Source of the DNA: Pestalotiopsis fici W106-1
Taxonomy: Eukaryota > Ascomycota > Sordariomycetes > Amphisphaeriales > Sporocadaceae
NCBI RefSeq assembly: GCF_000516985.1
Contig: NW_006917091.1
Coordinates: 306,285-370,284, forward strand
Reading direction: 5' to 3'
DNA length: 64,000 nucleotides
A program made the translations under genes and the position numbers. Positions 34,260-43,703 of this stretch are shown piece by piece (position 1 is the first letter of the stretch; the number at the start of each line of letters is the position of its first letter). The notes beneath the pieces are model-generated. The model was not told the DNA's origin. It saw only the letters and a list, made by a program, of their open reading frames with translations, and did not search any database.

Positions 34260-35654
34260 TCAAGATGAGCGCTTTTTATTTATTTTATTTTTTCCAGTAG
34301 CTAGATAGGAAGTAGATAAGTAGTGAAATACACTCTGGTGAGCTGGATGTCTCAGATCTGATTTCCATAAAGTGATAAGAGTAAAAAGTACTTCGGAACG
34401 GCAAAAGCGAAAACAGTATTGAACTGTGCAGGTATACAACTGAAGAGAGTGATATGCCCAATGACCAATACTCGATATCTTGATGGGAATGGGGCATGAT
34501 AATAAATCAGATGTACAAAAACTAAAGAAGACTTTGCAAGATGACATGATGATGTTTTCTACAATGGTCTGCAGAGTGATACTGACAGGTGTGTGGACCA
34601 GGAAAGTGGCATACGAGTACCTGGCATTCCAGATGGACCGGGTCGCTTGTTGACTTTGTCTTTGTTGAAAATCAAACATGAGCGCAGGCGAGAAAAGATT
34701 GAATGAGAATTCATTCCAAAAAGCATAGAGAAGTGAAGGCAGATTCCAACCTCCAAATAGCTGCTCAGTCGTCTTTTCTACCCATTCGATCGAGTCCAGG
34801 TATCGAGGGAGGTGAATGATGCTCATGGACAGCAGAGACACCATTATGGCAGTTCTCAGTGATATGCCTTTGGCGAATTTCCTCTCAGGCGACTTAGTTC
34901 TTGTCGGGCCCTGGCTACCAGAGAGGATTTCAAAGGGGCCTCTCATGATCTGTTCCCCTTGATAGTAGCCGAGATATCCCAGAGTATATGCGTAAATATA
35001 CTGGAACATATATGCGGGCTGCAGATTGATGATGGGCAGCGCTCTTCCCACTGGATATTGTGTCTTAGCCAGGAAGTTTAGCACGGCTGCCGCTAGCCAC
35101 CCGTATCTTCTTAGCAATTCGTACAAATGTGCCCCTTTGCTCCTCCGGATATGCCTCCAATGGGAAGTAGTGATGAGCCCCGCGATGGCATCGAAACAAA
35201 GCAAGGTGACTGGATACCACACTGGGCCTCTCACACCCCTGAGATTGACAAAATAGTCCCGGATAAACGCGAGCACTGATTCGATACCCAGGTCCGGCTG
35301 TAACAAGGCATGCATGATTGGGTTTACAATCAATGTATAAGACAGGGTAGGGACAGCAAGTCTCAATGTCTTGTTCTTCAGGAATGCGGTTAAACTTGTC
35401 GCCCTCTGCAGTGCTTGGGCTGAAACGCGTCCAGAAATCCAAAAGAAAACTCCCATGAAGAAGGACTGGTTGAACATATTGAACCCCAATATCAAGGGTG
35501 ACGCGCCGACAAAAGCAGCAGACTTGAAAGGCCATCCTCCTGCCCCACCATAGGCGATTGAGGTGTGGTGCACAGTCACCAGCCCGGTGAGAAACGTGCG
35601 GAGATTATCCAGATCATGTCGTCGGAAGGACATGATATTGTTTGACGTTGCCAT
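34260..35654 (-). CDS. Acyltransferase-3 family membrane protein
   Basis: One open frame, 464 residues from the ATG at 35654 (ATGs at 35690 and just downstream are alternatives). The start M-A-T-S-N-N-I-M-S-F precedes the family opening R-R-H-D-L-D-N-L-R-T-F-L-T-G-L-V-x-x-H-H-T. About ten hydrophobic helices follow, including F-M-G-V-F-F-W-I-S-G-R and V-W-Y-P-V-T-L-L-C-F-D. Such proteins transfer acyl groups to extracellular or secondary-metabolite acceptors; many fungal paralogues are uncharacterised. The last ~90 residues (after V-E-N-I-I-M-S-S-C-K) are polar and unusual for the family, so a missed 3' intron or frame change is possible there. Its stop lies only 49 bp from the convergent TRK stop. 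Confidence 0.75.
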   Translation of the reverse strand: MATSNNIMSFRRHDLDNLRTFLTGLVTVHHTSIAYGGAGGWPFKSAAFVGASPLILGFNMFNQSFFMGVFFWISGRVSAQALQRATSLTAFLKNKTLRLAVPTLSYTLIVNPIMHALLQPDLGIESVLAFIRDYFVNLRGVRGPVWYPVTLLCFDAIAGLITTSHWRHIRRSKGAHLYELLRRYGWLAAAVLNFLAKTQYPVGRALPIINLQPAYMFQYIYAYTLGYLGYYQGEQIMRGPFEILSGSQGPTRTKSPERKFAKGISLRTAIMVSLLSMSIIHLPRYLDSIEWVEKTTEQLFGGWNLPSLLYAFWNEFSFNLFSPALMFDFQQRQSQQATRSIWNARYSYATFLVHTPVSITLQTIVENIIMSSCKVFFSFCTSDLLSCPIPIKISSIGHWAYHSLQLYTCTVQYCFRFCRSEVLFTLITLWKSDLRHPAHQSVFHYLSTSYLATGKNKINKKRSS

Positions 35655-36099
35655 GGTGGATGCAATGGCAGAACAGAAATGTAGAACCATTCAGCCTTCA
35701 ATGGTTGTGGGCCTATTATACTGACGAATTCGGCGTTCGGATTGGTCTCACTAGAACATGGCTGCCTAGCAGATCAACAGGTTCAACCCCACGGCTAGGC
35801 TATAGCTAGATGCAAGGTTACCTGCCTAGGTACCTACCTTGGGTAACATGAACAATCAATACTCAATCGGTCAGAGAGCCATGCAAGTTTTATCAAGTCC
35901 GAGCTCCGACCGTGACCTGTGTAATATCAACCTGGGACATGGAAAGCGAGAGAGACTACAGCTGGCGGGGACTGTAATCATTCTTACTCCGCTGGATGTG
36001 TATTTGAGCATAAGTGAACCTTGGGCACCATGCCAATTTGATGAGAACACTATTCAATTCATTTACAGGCTGCAAGCATTCAGCTTTGTTTTTGAATAG
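35655..36099. other. Intergenic upstream of the acyltransferase-3 gene
   Basis: About 445 bp left of the MITE. No gene recognised; it ends with the left copy of the target-site duplication (36092-36099). Confidence 0.5.
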
Positions 36100-36144
36100 G
36101 AGACTTCTTATTCGGGCAGTGTGTACTTTTTTATCCGGGCAGTG
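36100..36144 (+). repeat. Left terminal inverted repeat of the MITE
   Basis: Begins GAGACTTC and ends GGGCAGTG. It contains two copies of CGGGCAGTG separated by a T-rich spacer. It pairs with 36502-36546 with one mismatch at position 8. Confidence 0.9.
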
Positions 36145-36501
36145 TGTCACCTAATTCTATAGCTATATTTTTCTATTTCAACGGCTCGAAAAGAAAGAAA
36201 AAACAATAGATAAATGGATCCAGATTTAGAGTTAATCGTAGCTGTTTTCGTTTTCTTTTTCCAGCTGGTGCTGGCGTAGAAGATTGTATTGTGTGGTTTA
36301 TGGTAGATGCGTAGATGCTACGTATCGTCCAGGCCTAAGTCCCGTAAGCCATTTCCTTTTATTCACATACCTCTCTCAAATCAAAATAGATATAGATAAA
36401 ACTTGGTATATATCATTATGTATTAATTAAATCTCTGTTATCCAAATTTGAGCTTAATGCGATTGAGGCTTAGAAAGTTATTAGGGAAAGTATCTTGTTA
36501 G

Positions 36502-36546
36502 CACTGCCCGGATAAAAAAGTACACACTGCCCGAATAATAAGTCTC
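36502..36546 (-). repeat. Right terminal inverted repeat of the MITE
   Basis: Reverse complement of the left repeat (one mismatch, A instead of C at position 8 from the end). The target duplication TTGAATAG follows directly. Confidence 0.9.
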
Positions 36547-37229
36547 TTGAATAGCGTGCTAAGGAGAAGACTACGCCAGTGGCGCAGGCCCCTGAAGGCA
36601 ATCTTCTAGGGCTCGCAGCATACCTGACAGTACACCATAGGGGGGCAGAATTAGGTGCAATCTGAGTACAGTATCGCTACTGTCTAAGCACCAAGAAAAG
36701 TCACTTCAGACTAACCTGAAATCGTAATTTACTAATTCCGCCCAGTATTTCTCAGTCTTGACTATCGCCGTTGCCCGTCGCTGCGGTGCCGGTTTCCCGG
36801 GTTGGCAGTGCTTGGCATTCTCCGGAAGCTCCACCGGCGGTCTCGGCGTTTACGCCCCTAGCCTCACAAAGTCATACAGAGTGGCCCTTAGCGTCATCAC
36901 GGGCATGATTATAGATATTTTGCTATCGTACAAGGCTCTGTATGATGAGTTCATTTCTTTGCAAAGTGCAGGGTTGGCTTGCCCATGATTGAATTGTCAA
37001 CGTTCCAGAATCTCATGTTCAGTGGCGAACCATGCCGTGAAAACGGAGCCCGGTTCGTCCCACCGCTCCTGGGAATAGGTGCCAAGCAAGGCTGACTGTC
37101 GTTGGATTGAACACCTAGTCGAGCTTATAAGGAATACATGCGCCCGACCTTGACTTGTTTTCTTTGTCGTCCAAGTTTCTTTTTTCAAAGACCTTTCCCA
37201 ATCTCTTGACTTGTGCATAAAAAGTCAAC
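36547..37229. other. Intergenic, promoter region of the ENA ATPase
   Basis: About 680 bp between the MITE and the ENA start. It includes the right target duplication at 36547-36554. A short open frame at 36758-36988 has no convincing features. The 100 bp before the ATG are pyrimidine-rich on the coding strand, as is common in fungal promoters. Confidence 0.45.
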
Positions 37230-40200
37230 ATGGCGAAAAAGACAGATGCTTCCTCTCCAGAGCATGTCTCTGGACAGTCCAACTCGCCTCTCTCGAACCC
37301 TGCACACGCTTTGAGCTGGCAGGATGTGCTTAAAGAACTAGGGACCGATGCCTTGAACGGCCTTGACTCGGCCGAGGCTGAAACTCGGGAGAAACAATTC
37401 GGTCCCAATGAGCTCGAGGGTGCCAAGGGGGTGCAGCCCATCAAAATTATCATTGCTCAGATCGCAAATGCCATGACCTTGGTATGTCACTCCGGTGAAT
37501 ACTATTCTTTTGGAAAAGACACTCATCCATTTCTAGGTTCTCATCCTTGCCATGGCCGTCAGCTTCGGGATCAAATCATGGATTGAGGGCGGCGTCATTG
37601 CCGCTGTTGTTCTCTTGAATGTTGTTGTCGGGTTCTTCCAGGAATACTCTGCTGAGAAAACCATGGACTCCCTGCGCTCTCTTAGTTCTCCTACGGCTAC
37701 CGTTGTACGGTCTGGAACTTCACAGGTTATCCCCTCTAGCCAAATTGTCCCCGGTGATCTTGTAGAGATCAAGATGGGAGATACAATTCCTGCTGATATC
37801 AGGTCAGTGATGCATCAACCAAGTTTCTTTTTTACTTATACTGACCCTTTTAAACAAGGCTTGTGGATGCAAAGAACTTCGAAACTGATGAAGCTTTGCT
37901 TACTGGAGAATCGCTCCCCGTGCGAAAAACCCAGAACCAAGTCTTCAGTGCGGAAACTGGGCCCGGCGATCGCCTGAACATTGCATACAGCAGCTCCACT
38001 GTATCCAAAGGACGAGCCAAGGGAGTCGTGTTTGCTACAGGGCAGTTCACTGAAATTGGTGCCATAGCATCAGCACTGAACAAGAAGGACTCCAAAGTTC
38101 GTCCCGTAAAGCGCAAGCCAGATGGACATGCGGGTCCTCACCGATACCTTGAGGCCTACACATTGACCTTGGGGGATGCCATTGGTCGCTTTCTTGGTGT
38201 GAATGTAGGCACACCCCTACAACGCAAACTAAGCAAGTTGGCCATGCTCCTCTTTGGTATTGCTGTCGTCTGTGCCATCATTGTTCTGGGAGCAAACAAG
38301 TTCAACTCGCAGCAAGAGATTGTCATTTATGCTGTAGCGACAGGGCTATCCATGATCCCGGCCAGCTTGATTGTCGTTTTGACTATCACGATGGCTGCAG
38401 GTACTAAACGCATGGTGGAGCGAAACGTCGTGGTCCGTAACCTCAAGTCACTCGAGGCACTCGGCGCCGTGACCGATATCTGCAGCGACAAGACTGGTAC
38501 ATTGACTCAGGGCAAGATGGTTGCACGTGCCGCTTGGATTCCCGGCAAGGGAACCTATACTGTCGAAGCCTCTGATGAGCCGCTAAATCCAACGGCCGGC
38601 AACATCGTCTTTGACTCGCGTAACCCATGCGATATCAACCTCAAGGCGTTGAAAGAAGACTCGTCTGGCGGTGTCAAAGTCGAGCCAAAGAAGCTTCTCG
38701 ATGACAGCACTGCTAATTTACAAGACTTCTTGTCGGTTGCTTCTCTAGCTAATCTCGCAACAGTCCATGAAAGTCAAGGCACGTGGCATGGTCGCGGTGA
38801 TCCAACGGAAATTGCCATTCAAGTTTTTGCAAGCCGATTCGCTCGCAACAGATTGGATTTGGTAGGCGAGGGTGCGGAGTGGTCCGACGTGGCTGAATTG
38901 CCTTTTGACAGTGATGTCAAGCGAATGAGTGTTGTTATGAAGAATTCTAGCACTGGACAAACTTGGGCTTTCACCAAAGGCGCGGTTGAGCGAGTGATCG
39001 GCGCTTGCACGAGATACCGATACCGCGATGCTTTTGATTCCTCGGCATATCGCGACATGACTGAGGACTACCGCAAAGAGATACTCAAAAATATGGAGTC
39101 TCTTGCTAGTATGGGACTTCGTGTGCTTGCACTAGCTAGTCGCCAGATCGATTCGGATTTGCAGGTTGGTGCGGACGTTGACCGAGCGCTGATTGAAAAA
39201 GACCTCATTTTCCGTGGTCTGGTAGGTCTGTATGATCCGCCACGACCAGAATCGGCACCTGCAGTAAGGAGCTGCCACGAGGCGGGAATAAGCGTGCACA
39301 TGCTTACGGGTGACCACCATGAGACTGCCAAGGCGATCGCGATTGAAGTTGGCATTTTGCCATTGCACATGGAACGAGTCAGTGCTGACATTGCAGCGTC
39401 CATGGTTATGACGGCAACACAATTCGATGCCTTGTCCAACGACGAAATTGACGCGCTTCCTGTACTCCCTTTGGTAATTGCCCGTTGTGCTCCAAGCACC
39501 AAGGTGCGCATGATTGAAGCACTACACAGGCGCAAACGATTTTGTGCTATGGTAAGCCCTCACCCATACCTTGCTCACGATGTTTGAATGGAATCTAACG
39601 GTTATTTAGACTGGCGACGGCGTCAATGATTCGCCCTCCCTTCGCCATGCCGACGTAGGTATCGCAATGGGTGAGTCTGGCTCTGACGTTGCCAAGGATG
39701 CATCCGACATTGTCCTCATGGACGACAACTTTGCCTCGATCGTTGCCGCCATCGAAGAAGGCCGCCGCATATTTGATAATATCCAGAAATTTGTGCTCCA
39801 CGTTCTGGCAGAGAATATCGCGCAGGCCGGTACACTTCTCGTTGGACTTGCCTTCAAGGATGCCCGTGGACTGTCCGTATTCCCTCTTGCGCCCGTGGAG
39901 ATTATTTGGATCATCATGGTAACATCTGGAATGCCGGACATGGGCCTTGGATTTGAACGCGCCGTTCCTGGAATCATGCAACGGCCGCCGCAGAGCCTCA
40001 AGACTGGCGTGTTCACTCCCGAGTTCCTCATTGACATGGTCGTTTACGGGCTCTGGATCGCAGCACTCTGCCTCGCCACGTTTTCTCTTGTCGTCTTTGG
40101 CTTTGGCAATGGAGACCTGGGCGAAGGCTGCAACGAGACCTACTCTGAAGTATGCGACACGGTTTATCGCGCCCGTGCGACGACTTTCGCGACTCTCACA

Positions 40201-40635
40201 TGGTTTGCGCTGTTCCTGGCCTGGGAAATGATTGATATGCGGCGGTCATTCTTCCGTATGCAGCCTGGTAGTAAGAAATACCTTACTCAGTGGATGCATG
40301 ACGTCTGGCGCAACAAGTTCTTGTTCTGGGCCATCATTTTCGGCTTTGTGACGCTGTTCCCGGCGCTATACATTCCCGTCTTGAATCATGCCGTCTTCAA
40401 GCATACCGGTATTAGCTGGGAATGGGCCATCGTTTTCATAGCAGCAGGTCTGTTCTTTCTCGGAGTTGAGACCTGGAAATGGGGTAAGCGTGTTTATTTC
40501 CGTCGCGCGGCCAAAGCGTCACAGGGAGCAGCTTGGAAGGATATGGATGTTGAAGATCGCGTCTTTGGTGAGTACCTCAGCGGCGAAAGCTTCCAAAGAG
40601 ATGATGAGGAAAAGGCGAATGCTACATCTCGGTAA
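37230..40635 (+). CDS. ENA1: ENA-type Na+/K+-exporting P-type ATPase (P-IID)
   Basis: Exons join(37230..37481,37537..37802,37859..39551,39610..40635), 1,078 residues. P-type landmarks are T-G-E-S at about 188-191 (actuator), the phosphorylated Asp383 in C-S-D-K-T-G-T-L-T, and [11 protein letters not shown] at about 738-748 (hinge). Membrane helix 4 reads L-S-M-I-P-A-S-L, the form seen in fungal ENA pumps rather than the P-E-G-L of SERCA. The C-terminal helices end with a charged cytosolic tail. ENA ATPases export Na+ or K+ and are usually induced by salt and high pH. It is the fourth alkali-cation gene in 15.5 kb. The order HAK, HAL-like kinase, TRK, ENA suggests a functional neighbourhood; co-regulation is inference. 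Confidence 0.94.
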
Positions 40636-41195
40636 GCTGGAGGACGATCTGGAATTTGTGATGAAAAAGCTTCGATTTTGAGTTGGGGTAGTTTGGCTGA
40701 GGGGGGTTACAGGTGGTGCGCCTACTGTATTGCCCTGCAAAGGCAGGCACTAGGCCCCTAATGTGCCTCCATCCATGTATGCCACTTGCGCTCAAGGCTC
40801 GAGTCAAATCCAGCAGAATATCAAGGAGGCACAAGACAGATAATGAGTACAACCTCGATTTAAAACCTTTATGTCGTTTATATGGAGTGTGAAATGTTTT
40901 CGACAGTGCAATGCCTGTCACAAATACCAAGTTCGTGGACCATGTGTGCCCAATGAAACGGATTGTAGGCTCGTCCCCACCTATATTCCGCGAAGGATTC
41001 AAGTCTGAGGAATCTCACAGCCACGCGGCCGACATGGCACGACTTCCTTTCTCTTTATTTTTCCCTGAAATTTCTCAAGACCGTACATCATCTTGTGCAC
41101 ACGGGATTAGGAGACTCAGCAATACCAATGGCGTCGGAGGCAGTCTTTAAGCTGGGCTCGTCCATTATCAAGCCGGTTTTTGAGTCAAGCCGGAT
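40636..41195. other. Intergenic between ENA and the HET-domain gene
   Basis: About 560 bp. The right end probably contains the true start of the HET gene: an ATG at 41128 opens a short frame (M-A-S-E-A). No other feature recognised. Confidence 0.45.
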
Positions 41196-43076
41196 GTGGA
41201 CACAAGCTATCGTGAATTGAGCCGGAAGGATAAGGAGATTCGTCTACTCCGCATATCTCCCGGCCAGCAGCATGATCCCATCGCTGTTTCGACCTTGACG
41301 GTGCCTCTTTCATGGCGTTGTCCGCCATTTATTGCCCTTTCATACTGCTGGGGAGATCCGAAAATCACGGAGAGGATATCTGTGAATGGAGGTCCGATGG
41401 ACGCTACCGTTAACCTGGCCGCGGCTCTTCGCCAACTTCGCAGTTTGCATGACTCCCCTCAAAAGCTGCCATACCGCTCCGCCGAGACATATCTCTGGAT
41501 TGATGCAATTTGTATCAACCAAGCCGATATTGAAGAGAAAAACTATCAAGTTCCACTCATGGCAGATATATACTCGGCTGCTGCTCGCGTGTTGGTCTGG
41601 CTGGGCCCTGGAGACCAAGGAACCGACCGTTTCATGGACTGGCTTTTGTCATCGTGGAGGCCTGCTCCTGGGTCCTCTTCCGAAAGAAGAGAAGCCTATG
41701 TCCTGAATCAACCCGCGTCATCCGACCTGTACTGGCTGTCTCTCTCCATCTTCCTGCGACAATGGTTCAGCCGCATCTGGATTGTGCAGGAAGCTGTACT
41801 ACCTGAAAAAGATCCCCTTGTCATGTGTGGATCTAGGACAATATCCTTTGCGCACTTGGACGGATGCTTGCGGGCCTTGGTAAATGATCACGGCTGGATG
41901 GGTTACAAACCACCCTCGCCTCGGATCAAGGCGTTCCTCGAGGAGCATGTCAAGGACTTTGATAACCCTGGGGATGCCATACAGCAAGTCTTTGTCAACA
42001 ATGCCCGATTGAAAGGATTGATTGGCATGCGGTCCTCCGAAAGCAGCAAGTGGCTTTACTCTTCAATGGAGCAAGCATTGTTGGACACGATGCACCATGA
42101 GGCTACCAATACCAGGGACAAAATTTACGGCCTGCTTGGGATCATCAATGAAAAGTCGCGGCGCCGCGTCATTGTCGACTATAAGCTGGAAGTTTGGCAA
42201 ATATCTTCTCAAGCAATTATTGCAAATTCTAAAACTACTGGCTTCTTACAGGCAGCCATCTCGCAGCGTCACCGCAGCAATGTAGAAATACGAGGCCCCC
42301 TACCATCTTGGCTACCTGATTTCACGCAAAAGCCTTGCTACGAATCCAGCTTATTCAAACTTCCATGGATTTGGAGGCACTACCATGGAGAAGCTCGTCC
42401 GAGATATTCAACAGATCACAAAGTCCTGACGGTCACAGCTACCATGATCGATACGGTTCAAATGACGAAGCTTTTGGATTTTGACCCGTACGAGGGCCAG
42501 GATGACTTGCGAGAGATTGAACGCATGGCCAATACGGCACAAATGATCATCCTCGGTGCTGATCATCCCCTGTATTCCATCCACCATGACTTAAGAGTGG
42601 AATTGTGGGTGGTTCTGATGCTCAATACGACTGCCACTTTTTTCAGCAACCTTGATCCGCATGATAGGGTCGAAAAGCACCGAAGCCTATACAAGCTGCT
42701 TGTCGATGGCAACCCACAAGACAAGCCGAAACGACCGACAAACCTCAACGCGCTGTCAGACTGGTATTGGACAGAAGATGCGTCTCTGTCACTTTTCACC
42801 AAGGAGATGCATCGTCTGACGCACAATCTTTCCTTTATCGCCACGTCCAATGGCTTCATTGGCATTGGCCCGCGCAACCTTGAGTCCGGTGATAGACTTG
42901 CTATTCTAGAGTACACAAGCTATGTAGTGGCTCTGAGGCCGAGGAGAGACACGGAAACCACAAAATACGTGATCCTCGGTCCCGTGTTTATTGCAGGACT
43001 GAGCGAAAGATATGGCATGCTGGAAAAGTTGGGCCGGGACGGGAAGCTCACGAATGAGAAGGTGGATATCGTATGA
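41196..43076 (+). CDS. HET-domain (heterokaryon incompatibility) protein, 5' end uncertain
   Basis: An open frame of 626 residues. The three HET-domain blocks are clear: I-A-L-S-Y-C-W-G-D at about residues 46-54, L-W-I-D-A-I-C-I-N-Q at 100-109, and the A-D-I-Y-S-A-A-A-R-V-L-V-W-L-G segment soon after. The first codon is a GTG with an in-frame stop 15 bp upstream, so the frame needs an upstream exon. One fit is ATG 41128, M-A-S-E-A, then a 47-nt intron with a weak GTCTTT donor to an AAG acceptor at 41189; a small frameshift is the alternative. HET proteins trigger cell death after fusion of incompatible hyphae, though many paralogues have no known role. Confidence 0.82.
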   Translation: MDTSYRELSRKDKEIRLLRISPGQQHDPIAVSTLTVPLSWRCPPFIALSYCWGDPKITERISVNGGPMDATVNLAAALRQLRSLHDSPQKLPYRSAETYLWIDAICINQADIEEKNYQVPLMADIYSAAARVLVWLGPGDQGTDRFMDWLLSSWRPAPGSSSERREAYVLNQPASSDLYWLSLSIFLRQWFSRIWIVQEAVLPEKDPLVMCGSRTISFAHLDGCLRALVNDHGWMGYKPPSPRIKAFLEEHVKDFDNPGDAIQQVFVNNARLKGLIGMRSSESSKWLYSSMEQALLDTMHHEATNTRDKIYGLLGIINEKSRRRVIVDYKLEVWQISSQAIIANSKTTGFLQAAISQRHRSNVEIRGPLPSWLPDFTQKPCYESSLFKLPWIWRHYHGEARPRYSTDHKVLTVTATMIDTVQMTKLLDFDPYEGQDDLREIERMANTAQMIILGADHPLYSIHHDLRVELWVVLMLNTTATFFSNLDPHDRVEKHRSLYKLLVDGNPQDKPKRPTNLNALSDWYWTEDASLSLFTKEMHRLTHNLSFIATSNGFIGIGPRNLESGDRLAILEYTSYVVALRPRRDTETTKYVILGPVFIAGLSERYGMLEKLGRDGKLTNEKVDIV

Positions 43077-43703
43077 GTGCGTTGTGCACTAGTATAACCA
43101 CAATGAGAGATGTTCTAGCGGGACTTTGAGTATGAGGTTCCTCCCACAGCTCGACACTCGCTAGCACCACATTGACACGACAAACAATATTTCTGGTATA
43201 AAACCTGGGTACCTCTTTGTATTTCTTTGATAAACCTCCCCAGCATAAGAATTGTTCTGCATTCCATATTGGTTATATATCATGCTATATATGGGTGCAT
43301 CGTGCCAGTGCGCTGAAAAGTGGCTCAAATGCTGGTCTCCGCAATCTGGCTGCTCAATCAAGCAAATGACTGATTCATTTTTCTTACCAAATGTGGAAGT
43401 AAATCAAGCGCTCAACATGATAATATGGAGTAACAATCTATTGGCACTAAAATCCTCAAGGAATCCTCATTACCTGATTGAAATGCCCTCATCAGAAAGT
43501 CGCGATACTAAAACATAACGGCGCTGCTGCTGCTGCCTAGCCCTACAGCTTTTAGTGCCTCCCCTAAACATTGTGGTACCAGTCCGCCCTCAAGAGGATG
43601 ACTACAAAAACTTACCTATTTCCACCGCCATTGACATGGACGACTTCTCTCCAGCAGATTCAATCTGTGTCTCTGCATTGACTCAATACCACACTTGATC
43701 GCA
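43077..43703. other. Intergenic, no feature recognised
   Basis: About 630 bp between two plus-strand genes. The open frame at 43252-43518 is not supported as a gene. Confidence 0.45.

Larger units (their letters stand above)
36100..36546. mobile_element. hAT-like MITE, non-autonomous, with TIRs and 8-bp target duplication
   Basis: The element is 447 bp, bounded by 45-nt inverted repeats that differ at one position and flanked on both sides by the identical 8-mer TTGAATAG (36092-36099 and 36547-36554). An 8-bp target duplication is characteristic of the hAT superfamily. The interior is AT-rich and has no open frame of useful length, so any mobility would depend on a transposase supplied elsewhere. 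Each TIR contains a repeated CGGGCAGTG motif, which could be a transposase-binding site. Perfect target duplications and nearly identical ends suggest recent insertion. Confidence 0.88.

Noticed and set aside
35770..35830. A tRNA-like B box in GGTTCAACCCCAC.
   Set aside because: No acceptor stem or anticodon arm is apparent around it.
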